Source: Ceratobasidium sp. AG-K (lineage: Eukaryota; Basidiomycota; Agaricomycetes; Cantharellales; Ceratobasidiaceae). Taken from it: a DNA stretch of 64,000 nt. Under the pieces are notes generated by a model. It made no database searches. It was not told where the DNA came from and saw only the letters and a list, made by a program, of their open reading frames with translations. The DNA is taken from assembly GCA_037039685.1 (NCBI GenBank), contig JAWNGF010000004.1, positions 1,426,001 through 1,490,000 of the forward strand, in the 5' to 3' direction. Made by a program: the position numbers and the translations under genes. Within the stretch, counting starts at the first letter, position 1; each line of letters opens with the position of its first letter. This document shows positions 25,045 to 37,491 of the stretch, one piece after another.

Positions 25045-28000
25045 ATGGGCCTCTTTACCCGAAAGCGATTCGGTAAATCGTATACCATCGATGAGCGCGC
25101 CGTCAAAGGCAAGCAACAACCCCAACCTGGCCAGATTCCGCTTTCAGAGCGAGCGCATTTGCTCGATGCGTCGGCTATCCTTCGCAAGCTGCGCTCGAGT
25201 GAGCACGATGGCTTGACTGATGAAGAAGCTGAACGCCGGCTTGAAGAGTAAGTGTGGTGTTGGGGCATTGTTTCAGTTGGCTAATTTCGACTTTTCAGAT
25301 ATGGTGAGAACGCTCTTGAAGACGAAGGAGGCGTCTCTGCCATCAAGGTCCTTATTCGCCAAATGGGTAAGTCAACAAAGTACTGCGTTGTTCACTAGCT
25401 CACTCCTTGCAGCCAATGCCCTGACCCTCGTCCTTGTCGCCGCTTGTGCCCTCTCATGGGGTGTTCAGGATTGGATCGAGGGCGCTGTCATCACTGCAGT
25501 CATTCTGCTTAACGTCACCGTCGGATTTATTCAGGAATACAAGGCAGAGAAGACTATGGACTCGCTCCGCTCTCTGTCCTCGCCGACTGCCCTCGTCCTC
25601 CGTGGTGGTGAGGCCCGTACTATTCCGTCTCGGCATGTCGTTCCCGGTGATATCGTCATGGTCAAGCTCGGTGACGTCGTCCCCGCTGATATGCGTCTCA
25701 TTACTGCCGCCAACGTCGAGTGCGACGAGGCCTTGTTGACCGGTGAAGCCCTCCCAGTGTCCAAGGTTGTTCACCGCTTGCAAAATGGTGCCGATCGCAA
25801 GCCGCCTGCCGAGGATTCTACCGGACCTGACCCGGACCATGTGACGTCGGATGGCGATGTAGGCGTCGGTGACCGCATCAACATGCTGTTCTCGTCTGCC
25901 AATGTGGTGAAGGGCCGTGCAACTGGTATCGTTGTTGCGACTGGTATGGGTACTCAAGTTGGTGCTATTGCTGCGGCCATGAAGAAGCAAAAGAACCGCC
26001 GTGTCCCGAAGCGCAAGGAGGACGGATCCAAGATTCCGTTCTGGAAACGCGCCTACGAACACTTGGTCATTTTCCTGTGAGTACGCGTTTGTATCGCTGA
26101 GGCCTTTGTTAACCCTATGCCCAGTGGTTTGCGATCCGGTACCCCACTCCAGATCAAGCTTTCCAAGCTCGCATACATCTTGTTTCTCGTAAGTTTTCCA
26201 CCCAGTTATGCAAACGAGTACTGACAAGTGCCTTCAGTGCGCTATCGTCTTGGCACTTATCGTATTTGGCGTTGCCCAGATGAAGATTACGAATGAAGTC
26301 GCCATCTACGCCATTGCGTAAGTTTGCTCCAACGCTTATCCTTCGATTTACCTAACCTTCCCCCTATTCTAGCCTTGGCATTGCCGTGATCCCCGAGTCC
26401 CTTATCGCCGTTCTCACGATTACCATGTCCGCGGGTACTTCTCGCATGGCCAAACAGCACGTCATTGTCCGCAAGCTCAATGCTCTCGAGGCTCTTGGAG
26501 GTGTTACAGATATTTGCTCCGACAAGACCGGTACTCTCACTCAAGGCAAGATGGTTGTCCGCAAGCTGTGGATCGCCTCGGGCCAGGTTGGAGATAGCGA
26601 AAAGGTTTCCGGTTCCGAGGCGATCACCGGCAAGGGCTCGCGCACATTTAGCGTCGAGGCCGGCCCCGAGGCTCTGCGTCCTGAAGGCCGAGTTTTCGAG
26701 AACGTCGATGGCCAGGACGACGAGAAGATTATCCGCCCCGGTTCTCTCGACGAGGGTCTTCGTGCGATCGTCGAGTGCGCGAGTCTCTGCAACGTCGCGA
26801 CCATTTCCCAGAACAAGGAGGGTATTTGGAAGTCTACTGGCGATCCAACCGAAGTTGCTCTTCAAGTATTGGCCCACAAACTCCAGCTCGGACGCCCAAA
26901 GCTTGCTCGTGTCCAGAGCGAGGACGAAGGTGAAGGGCTGCCCGAGGAAGTCGAGAAGCGCGACGGCCGCCGGTACAAGCTCATTATTGAGTTCCCATTC
27001 GATTCCGAGCTGAAGCGCATGAGCGTCATTTACGCTGACCGGGAACGTCCTGAGGAAAACTTGGTCTTGCTCAAAGGGGCTGTAGGTTGTTTATTCACTG
27101 GGTATATGCGCGTACTGACCAATATTTTAGGTTGAGAATGTCTTGGCTGCTAGCTCTACTTGCCTTTCCAGCCCCTCATCTGGCATTGCCGACGCGGTTC
27201 CGTTGACCGAGTCTCTCCGCGCCGCTACCATGGCCCAGACTGAGATTCTCGCCGCCCAAGGTCTTCGTGTCCTCGCCCTGTCTGCTCGCCGCATCTCTAC
27301 CTCTGCTGCTACCGGTTCCAAGGCCCCGAGCCGTGAAGACACCGAGCGTGAGATGACTTTCCTCGGTTTGGCTGGTATCTATGATCCTCCTCGCACTGAA
27401 TCGCGCGACGCCGTTCGAGCTTGCCGCGCTGCTGGTATCACGGTCCACATGCTTACTGGCGATCACGCTGCAACTGCTGCCGCCATTGCCCGTGAAATCG
27501 AGATTGTTGGCCCGGATGCGCGTGTCGGTGCAAAGGACGGACAGATCATGACTGCAGCTGAATTCGACCGATTGACGGATGCGGAGATCGACGCTCTGCC
27601 CGAGTTGCCTCTCGTTATTGCTCGCTGTGCGCCTCAGACTAAGGTCCGCATGATAGAGGCCGGCTCGAGGAGGAGAAAGTACATGGCTATGACTGGTGAT
27701 GGTGTTAACGGTAAGTTTGTGGTTTGAATTTGGTGGAACAAGGGCCTGACTATTTAACATAGATGCTCCTTCCCTCAAGCTCGCACCCGTCGGCATCGCC
27801 ATGGGTATGGGCGGCTCTGATGTCGCCAAGGACGCTTCCGACCTCGTATTGACCGACGACAACTTTGACTCGATCCGCTCTGCCATCAGCGAGGGCCGAC
27901 GTATCTTTGACAATATCCAGCGCTTCGTCCTGCATCTCCTCACCACCAACGTCGCCGAGGTCATTTTGCTGGTCATCGGTCTCAGCTTCATCGACAGCCA

Positions 28001-28966
28001 AGGCGCTTCTGTGTTCCCGCTCAGTCCACTGGCTATTCTTTGGATTAACATGGTCACCAGCAGCCCACCTGCATTCGGTTTGGGTCTCGAAAAGCCGGCT
28101 GTCAACATTATGAAGCGTCCCCCCCATAACACAAAGACGGGTGTGTTTACATTACAGGTTATCGGTGACGTGCTGTTCTGTAAGTCTGTCTTGTGATGTG
28201 TATCGACGGTTGACTAACGGCTTGCCCGTAGATGGATTTGTTATGGGCGCGACCTGTCTGCTTGCAGTAAGTATTTCACCCCTTACTGGTAAGCCAAATA
28301 CTTACCCTCGTTCTAGTTCGTCATCGTAATATACGGAGCCAACGACGGTAACCTTGGACGGGATTGCAACCGTTCACATCACGAAGATGTCTGCGGGCCT
28401 GTCTTCCGCGCCCGTTCTACCGTGTTCGCGACTATCATCTTCCAAATCCTGTTCTACGTAAGTCCAAGCTTCTGCTTTTGAATACCAGCTCTAACACATC
28501 TCCATAGGCTTGGGAACTCAAAGCCCTCGATCGCTCCATGTTCAACATCACCCCTGGTCGTCCCTTCACTAAGGACCTCTGGGCGAACCCGATCCTCTTC
28601 TGGTCGGTCGTTATCGGCTGCGCATCCGTCCCCATTGCGATCTACGTTCCTGGACTCAACACCCGCGTATTCTATCAGGGCGGTATCACCTGGGAGTGGG
28701 GTATTGTAGTTGGCATGACTTTGGTCTTCATCATCTCTGCCGAGTTGTGGAAGATCTTCGTTCGCAGCTCGACGTGGTACAACCGTCTCGGCGAGAGCCG
28801 TGGATGGGGTGCCACCGCTGATGTCGTCAAGCCCACCATCGGACGTCGTTCCCGGGGAGATAGTTCGAGCAGCACCAACGGAAGTGAGACGCTCGATCTC
28901 GGCGAAAAGGGACGCGCGAACAAGGAGCGTCAGGGAACGGAGGAATATGGAGAACGCCGGGTATGA
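25045..28966 (+). CDS. ENA-type (P2D) sodium/potassium efflux P-type ATPase
   Basis: Start at 25045 (MGLFTRKRFG), stop at 28964-28966, with about nine short introns. In order: an N-terminal cation-ATPase domain ending in YGENALED; membrane helices with WGVQDWIEGAVITAVILLNV; GFIQEYKAEKTMDSLRSL, typical of the ENA group; the actuator motif LLTGEALPV; and the phosphorylation motif CSDKTGTLTQGKM near 26518. Then TGDPTEVALQVLA, MLTGDH and the hinge TGDGVND, the last split by an intron at 27710. C-terminal helices include PLSPLAILWINMVTSSPPAFGLGLE. ENA pumps expel Na+ or K+ across the plasma membrane under salt or alkaline stress. The tail is hydrophilic and Ser-rich. The IQEYKAEKTMDSLR segment favours P2D over the related Ca2+ pumps. 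Confidence 0.93.
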
Positions 28967-29904
28967 GTTGACGGAGTTGGAGTTAGAAGGATGGACTATT
29001 CGGTGCTTTCTTCGTTCACAACTCTTTCGGACTGGAACCAAAATCATCGATGTTGCTTGCTTTTTGTATTTGTAGTTTTCTTGCTTGACTTACGACTCTG
29101 AACTAGAATCTACTTGTAATCGTTTCGTTGCAATTTAAAGTATTCTGATCGGATAACATGGGGCTCTGAGTTCAGCCAATGACCGATGGTGTGGGACTAG
29201 TCAAGGTTGGAATGTATTCCGTCAGAGTTTCAATGATAACTGCGAAATTTTAGGAGTTATTACGCGCCCAATCAGCATTCAGACTTACTCATGTGGTCAT
29301 CCCTTTGAGGCAACCCGCTTACGACAATGACGGCAACAGGCGAGGAAGGTGCGTTTTGCAACCAGACGGGGAATGCACCTCCGTGGGTAGCATATTCTGG
29401 GAAGGGAAGATTGGCTGTCTCCTGAGTCTATTGACGAAGTTGGTTGCTAGAATCTGGATCAGAATGGCTCACTCACTTTTCCAGCAGCTGCTAGTTTCCG
29501 GCCAACATAATACGAGCTATGATTGAAACGACGGACGACATTGCGTTTGCCTTCAACCTATGTTCCATATACACATTTTATTTCATCGAAATTTCAGTCA
29601 GGTTACACTTACCCAAACCCAGTTATCAGGCGTGACCTCTGATTCTGCCCCAACCGTGCACGCAAAAAGTGTGTGGCCAGTGAATGTCGAGATCGATATA
29701 ACAATCCCTCGATTGGCCCATTCGGGAGGTTGGTCACCGGCCGAGGTCGTCGAGGCGGCTGACGAAATGGTTGAATCGTCCTTGAAAGCGCTAGATGGGA
29801 GGTGTTTGACAAGGAACTTGTTTCGAATTATGCTGCCGATGTTAAACGCGTCATTTGAGTTGAACGAAGGAAACCGAAGGGCCGCTTCCTAGGAGTATTC
29901 AACG
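28967..29904. other. Intergenic
   Basis: 3' flank of the ATPase and about 0.9 kb without a recognised gene. A plus-strand frame at 29560-29892 (about 110 codons) has no recognisable domain and no clear start context. Confidence 0.4.
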
Positions 29905-30161
29905 TCAGAGGCAGGGTCCTAGCGTGAAAGCTCCGTAGTTCACCTGTTCAAACACCTCTTCGACGATTTCAGCGTCGCTCAGTTTAGCCAGGAGGTTGGA
30001 CATGATGGATGAGAGGTAGTGGCCAAGCGATATCTAGGCTACGAGGTCGAGTTTTATAAGCAACCAAGTGACGTTGAGATCTTGTCTGATCGTTCATCGC
30101 GGGCGTAAACCTCCACATCGTTTGCCGAAAGATGGGGGCCGGAAGCGCTGATATTGGTCAT
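29905..30161 (-). CDS. Possible small protein, about 59 residues
   Basis: On the minus strand a Met codon at 30161 opens MTNISASGPHLSANDVE. After an intron (donor GTTTAC, acceptor CCTAG) a second exon runs from ISLGHYLSS through LSDAEIVEEVFEQVNYGAF to a TGA at 29905. The second exon is amphipathic and reads like real protein, and it has its own Met that would give a 32-residue product. The donor is not a good consensus and I know no family with this pattern. It is divergent from the dehydrogenase at 30284, with only 122 bases between them. Treat it as tentative. Confidence 0.28.
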
Positions 30162-30283
30162 CAAGGCGGGTTTTGTTTGGGATTCTTTGCATGGAGACTC
30201 GTGGTCAGGCAGTATGATCCGGCCCGTTCAAGAAACCGAACCAACTTGAACTCACAACTCAGCTACCACCACGCATTTACAGA

Positions 30284-31830
30284 ATGGCGACCATCGCTCA
30301 TGGAATCAAACGCTTCGGAGTGTTGGGTACGTTCCACGCCGTACTGTTCAGCGAATGGACACTAATCTAAATTAGGCGGCGGTCAAATGGGACTTGGTGA
30401 AGCACGAATTCTGCGTATCAAATGGCTATTAACTGAACACCAATATAGGTATCGCGTACGTTGGGGCCGTACGAGCCGGGCTCCCTGTATACATCTACGA
30501 CCGTTCCTCAGATCAAATCAAAAAATCGCTTGCGCTAATGGACAAACTTTTGGACAAGGAAGTGGCCAAGGGTAAGATGGAGAGTACCGTAGCCAAAGAA
30601 GCACGCGATCGTGTTACAATTGTTGGAGAGGAGGGCATCAAGGGATTCAGAGATCTGGACATGGTCGTTGAGGTATTTTACGCATGATTTCCGCTTGCAA
30701 AGTTACTGACAATGTGAAAGGCCGCGTCGGAGAACGTTTCGCTTAAACTCTCCTTGTTCAAATCACTTGCCGCAGAAATGAGGCCCGATGCTATTCTAGC
30801 AAGCAATACATCATCTATCAGCATTACCAAGATCGCTGCCGCCGCAATTCCAGAAGGTATCGCTCCAGCATCGGAAGAGGGCAAGAAGTCGGCCGGACGT
30901 GTTGTCGGTAAGTTTTTTAAGATTACACACTGTTTAGGTCGCCTACTTTGCCAAATCTACATAGGTTTGCATTTCTTCAATCCCGTCCCTGTCATGGTTA
31001 GTACTGTGCAACCCAGGTGGACGTTGGTCCCAGTCTGACTCGTCATTAGAAACTTGTCGAATTGATCTCTGGGCTTCAAACAACTTCGGAAACATTGGAC
31101 AGGGCACGATCATTCGCCGAGGCTTGTGGTAAAAGTGAGGAGATTATAACTTACCCATTCTGGCAAATAAACACGCGCACTCTCGATAGCGGTCACCGTT
31201 TCTAAGGATGTGCCCGGATTTGTATCCAACGGTGAGCATATACTGAATTATCTTATGCTCCTTTTGTGGGATCCTTATGCTCCTCCCCCAGCCCTACTTA
31301 TGCCATTCATCAATGAAGGTTAGTTGACCTACATTCTAGTTAGGCAATTTGGCTCAACTTTTCTGCTGCTTCATCTAGCCATTATGTGCCTTGAAAAGGT
31401 ATGCTATCCTAATACCCCCACCCCAAATTTTAACAATTTATGCTTGCTCGCGACCGAATTGTAGGGCGTGGCGACCCGAGACGACATCGATACCACTCTA
31501 AAGCTGGGCATGAATCATCCTATGGGTCCCCTTACCCTAGGTGAGTACCCACCTCAACACCCACATGATCACTCAATTGACGATATCTCATTTTTCGTGA
31601 ACTAAAGCTGACTTGTGAGTGACTCGTCGGGGTCAACTTGCGTGAATGCATGCTAACCGATGTGATGGTTTACCAGTATTGGGCTCGACACTTGCCTGGC
31701 TATTCAACGTGTGCTATACGAGGGCACGGGAGACTCGAAATACCGACCAAGTATTCTGTTGGAGCGGATGGTCGATGCGGGGTGGTTGGGTAAGAAGAGT
31801 GGAAAGGGCTTTTATGAGTACAACTCGTGA
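30284..31830 (+). CDS. 3-hydroxyacyl-CoA dehydrogenase (3-hydroxybutyryl-CoA type)
   Basis: The start at 30284 gives [20 protein letters not shown], placing the NAD-binding GxGxxG at the N-terminus across a short intron. About ten exons join into one open frame. Landmarks are [46 protein letters not shown] with the catalytic His, [13 protein letters not shown], and the C-terminal dimer domain with [20 protein letters not shown] and [14 protein letters not shown]. It oxidises L-3-hydroxyacyl-CoA to 3-ketoacyl-CoA in fatty-acid breakdown, usually in mitochondria. No N-terminal presequence or C-terminal SKL-type peroxisomal signal is seen (it ends EYNS), so location is open. A roughly 15-residue Glu/Lys/Ala insert before HFFNP is usual for fungal members. 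Confidence 0.92.
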
Positions 31831-32269
31831 ACTTTTATGCGAGGGTGGTATCCAACAAGCACGTTCATCCACTGATTAGGCATGTCACGCTGGTGTAAGC
31901 GAATAATGTAACCGGATTCTGGTCTAGTAATTAACGTGGTAGATGATGATCCAAGTATTCACATAACCCGCTAACATAGAACCCGGACCCGGTTAGCTTG
32001 AACGCATACATACAGTTAAATGATATATTGGTAAATACGGTAGCTTGGTGCGCAGGAAGAAAATTGATTGATTGATTTTGTCTACAATGTTACACTATGC
32101 ATGATGCGTATGAGAGATCCTACCACTTTGGATGTGTGTTTATGGTAACAAGATGCTCTGTAAATCGCTCCGATTTTGCACGTGAGAGTGAGTTCTCCAC
32201 GTGATCATCCACCAAGAGATCCCATTTCGACCCTAATTAACCCCCGACCTACATCGGTATCCTTGCACA
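31831..32269. other. Intergenic
   Basis: 3' flank of the dehydrogenase and promoter of the Uso1-like gene. No coding frame, TATA box or repeat was recognised. Confidence 0.45.
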
Positions 32270-35200
32270 ATGTCGCAAGCGATACGCGCAATGGACTTTT
32301 TGTCCTCACGCTACCAAAACATTCTATCTAGCGCACAACCAATCACCCAAACAGCAGATAGCACCATCCACCGCCTCGCCGACCGTCTAGATCCTACCTG
32401 CGCACTTCCCGATCGCCGAGCAGCCGTTCTCTCGCTCAAAGGTCTCGCCCGGGACGAAAAGTACAAATCTGAAATTGGACAGGTCGCGTTTGAGCGGCTC
32501 GTGGACGTGGTATTGCTCAGCGGAGATGCAGAGGCGGACCCCGACTCGGGCAAAGCGGTCTTGGAGACGCTTGGGTTGTTGTGTGAAGTCATACCGGATG
32601 AGCAAGGAAAAATCGCAAAGGGTGATGTGGGTTATAAACACACAGATATGTTGCTAGCCGTAAGTTCGCGTATTGAGAAAGATGAAATGATAGTGGCTTG
32701 ATGCAGGGGAGAGTAGAAACCAGAGCCATTACGCAAGCTTTTCGACCTCTTGAAACAAACAAGTTTTTATATTAGATTTACAAGCTTGCAACTTTTATCG
32801 CAGATCGTTCAGAATCGTGCGCATGTACGTCCATTTGAGTTTGTGAGCGATGCTAGTTATTGACCTACGTGTCGACAGGCTGTGCAGAAGCACTTGATTG
32901 AATATCCCGACGGCCTTCCATCAGTTATATCGATACTTGACGAAAAACGTGAAGTCATTCGGAATGGTGCGCGCCTTTCTATGTTACTCTCATAAGATCG
33001 CCCATTTTGGTTCCACGTTTGCATAGAGGCGCTGCTTCTCCTGCAGTCATTGGCCCATCAAAACGCCGACATCCAAAAGATCCTGGCATTCTCTGGCGCG
33101 TTTGAAAGGTTGCTCGATATCGTCGCGGCTGAAGGCGGGGTGGAAGGCGGGGTGGTCGTGCAGGATTGTTTGGCGGTTGTCGACGCTATGCTGAGGTTCA
33201 ACTCGTCGAATCAGGTATGTAACCAATCAATCATTGTATTCAGACAAGTTGACCTGTCACACGCGCATAGAACTACTTTCGCGAGCTATCTCTTCCTCCT
33301 CGAATTCCTCCCCTGCTCCTCTACCCCACTCCTCCGCCTCCACCCAATGTCCCAGCTCCACAGGAATTCGCACTACAATTCTGGGATGCACAGAAACTCG
33401 CCAATGCTGGTACGTCCGCCCCACTAACTAACGACCTAACTCATACCTTGGATCCATAGGCATGCTAGTCGGGATCGTCTCTCTCCTCACTGGTTCCAAA
33501 ACCAAGGCCGCCGAACCCTCACTCCGTTCACTCGAATCCGCCGGGATCTTCCGCTGCCTTGTCGAAATTGCACTCGCATCCAACGCCCCGCCAGCACTCA
33601 AGACGCAAGCCCTACTTGCGCTTCCCGCTAAACCTAATCTTGTCGTACCGATTACCCCATACTTGCCTGTTCCTGGGTCGAATGGAGAAGAGTGGGACCG
33701 GTTGCCAGAACAGGAAGCGCTGGGAGCATTGGTGGGCGTAGCCCTGGATGGGGAATACGGCGGGATTTTGAGTACGGAAGTGTCGGAGGATGTAGGACTG
33801 GGTAGAGAGGAGTTGGAATTGCGATGGGCGGCTGCTTCCGTATTCGACGTGAGTTTCCTCAATTGGGTGCTTGCGTATCTGATATTTTGTTCAGAACTTG
33901 GTAACAAATGATCAAACGGCACGGTTGGCCATTGTGGGCTCGTTGGCACCGCCTCCTCCCCCACCTCCTCGAGACCCTGCTCAGCCGATGGTTCCGCTCG
34001 ACCCGCCGACGCCCGGACAGGCCCTCCTTACTGCACTCGTGGAGCTGCCAAGTGGCAAAGTAAGCCGAAGGGCGAGCACAAAGATCCAACTGGCCTGTGC
34101 ACTATTCGGTGCGCTCGTGCGAGGGTCGGAGAAGGCCAAGGGTGTAGCTCGGATGGTCGTCCCTGGCGAGAACAAGGTGCGTCAGCCTGCCATCCTGTGC
34201 GCCTCGTGCCGACCCGTGCATAGCCGGCCACCGAGGATGCCGACGCCGATTCAGACGACTCGCCCCGCCTCGTTTCGGTTCTGATCGGAAACGTTCATCT
34301 CGCACTTCGTGAACGTGGACGCGGAAATAGGCGAGCCTGGGACCGAGTAATCGTTGCACTCTTGGTCGCGTTGAGCGTCTGGATGTGGGACTCTCCACCC
34401 AGCGTACGAGATTTCTTTGGCGAGGGAGGAGGGCTCCAAATCGTACGTCCCACCACTCCACCGGACTATATGCTAACCCGCCCTGGCAGTTGATGGAGCC
34501 GATCACACAAAGCATCGGGATGGACGTACTCGTTCAAGGGCTGTGCGCGTTCCTGCTTGGGGTGTGCTATGAGTTTAACCGCGAGCCTGGGGAGATTACT
34601 CGGTTCGTCCTGTGCTCGATCGTGTTCGGTTCTGACCCGTGAATTAGGGCGACGCTATTCCCGATTTTGAACTCGCGCATAGGGACGGATGTGTTCATCG
34701 CTCGGATGGCGCGAGTGCGCGAGGACGAGCGGTTCAAGGCGGTGGGACCGGACACGCCTGTTGTCGCGCCTGGACTTGGACTAGAGGACGAGCCTCAGGA
34801 GGATGGAGAGGGCGCACAGGGCGAGGGTGACGTCTGGCTCGATTGGGGGTTTGTCGAGTTTTGGAAGGGCAACGCATGTGGGTCTAATAGAGAAGCGAAT
34901 GCGGTGACTGATTGAATGGCTGGTAGATACCATTCAGCGCGCTATTACGGTTGATCCGGATACGGCTGCTTCGAATGCTTGTGGGTGCTGTTTCAGTTTG
35001 TTGGTTTGAGCTGACGTGGGAGGCAGCGATGAACGAGGAGACAACTGAGCTTATTCGGTCGTTGAAGGAGACTATCCGTGCGCAGGCGAGTGAGTTGGAT
35101 GCGTTACAGGACAAGTTGGCCAAGTTGAGCAAGGAAAAGGCGGAGCAGGTGGGTAGGTTTAATTAGCCCAAACCCGTACTTATATGCGGTGTATAGGGGG

Positions 35201-35615
35201 GTCTGGCAGGAGAGCTAGAGAAGCTCAAAAAGGAGAGGGATGAAGAGGTACGTGATTGATTGTTTTGCAAACGTAATTAACCGGATAATAGCGCACGTCC
35301 AACGCCGCGCTGATCGCTCAACTGAGCAAGGAGCGGGAGGAAGAGGTGGGTTATTTCGCATTCGGGTAAACGCCGACTGATGACGTCTAGCGCGAATCTC
35401 ACGCCACGCAAATCGCGGCCCTGAGCGAAAAAGTCAACGAGACGACAGGCGAACTTGATCGCGTAAGGGCGCAAAAGACCGAGTCGGAAAAGGAGCAAGA
35501 GGACTTGCTGGTGTTCCTCGAGGAGCTTAATACGAAGCGTAAACGTGACAAGGCACGCATGAAGGAAAAGGGCATGGATGTGTCGGAAGACGAGGGCGAG
35601 GACGACGACGAATAG
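32270..35615 (+). CDS. Uso1/p115-like vesicle-tethering protein
   Basis: Start at 32270 (MSQAIRAMDFLSSRY), stop at 35613-35615, with many short introns. The N-terminal two thirds are armadillo-like helices with p115-head features: DRRAAVLSLKGLARD, a helix ending LLCEVIP, IQKILAFSGAFERLLDI, DCLAVVDAMLRFN and SNQNYFREL, then a proline-rich loop. The C-terminal part is a short coiled coil (repeats such as LKETIRAQASELDALQDKL) ending in an acidic tail (DEGEDDDE), as in the p115 C-terminal acidic region. Uso1/p115 tethers COPII vesicles at the cis-Golgi together with Rab1/Ypt1 and golgins. The coiled coil is far shorter than in yeast Uso1, which is normal for basidiomycetes. Confidence 0.88.
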
Positions 35616-36045
35616 TGGCAAGTTTGAGATGTACGCAATCTAATCTTGATATGGGCTTGATTGTGATTAGTCATGTTCGGTGCCGAGGTGCTCCCGCCTG
35701 TCAAGACGGGGCGAGTCGGCGTTGGTGTCGGTCGGCAGGTCCGGGGTGACACGTTAGCACAAAGAGACAGCGTCTTGTGTCGGCGGTAGGGGAGGCGAGC
35801 TTGGGCGGGATTAGCGAATAGAATTATAAAAGAAATTAATGTTGATGGAACAAAAGACCTTTGTTCTGACGGATCCGCGGACGGTCACACTAGCCACCCT
35901 TCATTGCTCCTTGGTCTCAACGCCGACGACGGATTATTATATCGACACGAGCGCAGGCTATAGCACTCTCTGACTGTTCTCTGATTGCTTCCCTCTTGTT
36001 GAGCGCAGTGCGCCGACATCTTCTCTACCAGCGCTTATCTCCAAC
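35616..36045. other. Intergenic, G-alpha promoter and leader
   Basis: Flank between the Uso1-like gene and the G-alpha gene. A TATAAAAG-like motif occurs near 35826. No coding frame is supported. Confidence 0.4.
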
Positions 36046-37491
36046 ATGGGTTCGTGTGTGTCGGTCGAGGAAAAGGCCGAGCGGGAGCGCTCCCAGGCCA
36101 TTGACAAGCAGATCGAGGAGGACTCGCGCAGGTTCCGCAAAGAATGCAAGATTCTGCTGCTCGGTGCGTTGCCTTGATTGTGCCTGGGATCATTGCTAAC
36201 GCTCCGCAGGCTCTGGCGAGTCGGGCAAGTCGACGATTGTGAAGCAGATGAAGATTATTCACCAGAACGGCTACACACGAGAGGAGCTGCTAGTCTATCG
36301 CTACACGATTTATAAGAACCTGGTCGAGTCTGCCCAGGTACGTTGCTTGCTATCTTTCGGATGTTTGTTGACGTCCGCAGGCCATCGTGTCGGCCATGCA
36401 CAAAATTGGGGTCGACCCCGTCGAGCCGATTAACCGACAGTACGCAGAGGAGATTAGCGGGTTTGAACTGCCCAAGGACATCGAGGCGTCGTACTCGCTG
36501 CCAGCGGAACTTGCCACCGCCATTGAGAGCGTCTGGAAGGACCCCATCATTGCCCAGGTCATGGACAGAAGTAACGAATTTTACCTAATGGATTCCGCCG
36601 GATAGTACGTCCTTCCTGTGCTGTTCTTTGCCACCGCTAATGTCCCCCAAGCTTCTTTGCCCAGGTCCAGCGCATCTGTACAAATGGCTATGTCCCCAAC
36701 GAGGCTGATGTCCTGCGTGCGAGAGCAAAGACGACGGGCATCACAGAGACAAGGTTCAATATGGGCCAACTCAGTATACAGTACGTCTCCTATCACGCAC
36801 TGCTATCTATTGTTAACGGCTGCCTCGTGTTTTCGCGTCCACCATCATCACGTGTCTCGCACAGCATGTTCGACGTGGGTGGACAACGATCAGAGCGCAA
36901 AAAGTGGATCCATTGTTTCGAAGCCGTTACCTCCATCATCTTCTGCGTTGCGCTCAGTGAGTACGACCAGGTCTTGCTCGAGGAAAAGGAGCAGGTGAGT
37001 CGACACCATAGGCGCCCATTTCTCCGGCCCTTGCTGATCGCCCTGCCGTTTACCCCTGCTCATCTCCAACCCCTGTACGGCTCCATACTTGCCAGAACCG
37101 AATGGCCGAGTCACTAGTGCTCTTCGAGTCGGTCATCAACTCGCGCTGGTTTTTACGTACATCTATCATCCTCTTCTTGAACAAGATCGACGTCTTCAAG
37201 GCCAAGCTTCCCAAAATGCCCCTGGAGCGGTATTTCCCAGAGTACACCGGCGGACCGGACATTAACAAGGCGGCGAAGTACATCCTCTGGAGGTTCACCC
37301 AGACAAATCGCGCACGGTTGAGCGTATATCCACAGTGCGTTTCCCCGCTTCTATCCGATCCCTCGTGACGCAACTAACTTGATTTGTCCAGCTTGACCCA
37401 GGCAACGGACACGTCCAATATCCGATTGGTCTTTGCAGCCGTGAAGGAGACAATACTTCAAAACGCATTGAGGGACTCGGGTATCCTATGA
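36046..37491 (+). CDS. Heterotrimeric G-protein alpha subunit
   Basis: Start at 36046 gives MGSCVS, with Gly2 for myristoylation and Cys4 for palmitoylation, so it should sit on the plasma membrane. G boxes in order: P-loop [16 protein letters not shown]; switch I around RARAKTTGI, whose Arg is the catalytic one; switch [22 protein letters not shown] for guanine; and TQATDT near the C-terminus. The helical domain lies between the P-loop and switch I. Several introns of 50-120 nt are present. The protein ends RDSGIL: the Cys four residues from the end that pertussis toxin modifies in Gi-type subunits is Ser here. G-alpha subunits pass pheromone or nutrient receptor signals to cAMP or MAPK pathways. 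I cannot assign the fungal subgroup with confidence. Confidence 0.94.

Noticed and set aside
29560..29892. A 110-codon plus-strand frame (contains HSGGWSPAEVVEAADEMVE)
   Set aside because: Part of it looks protein-like, but there is no clear start, no recognised domain and no adjoining exon.
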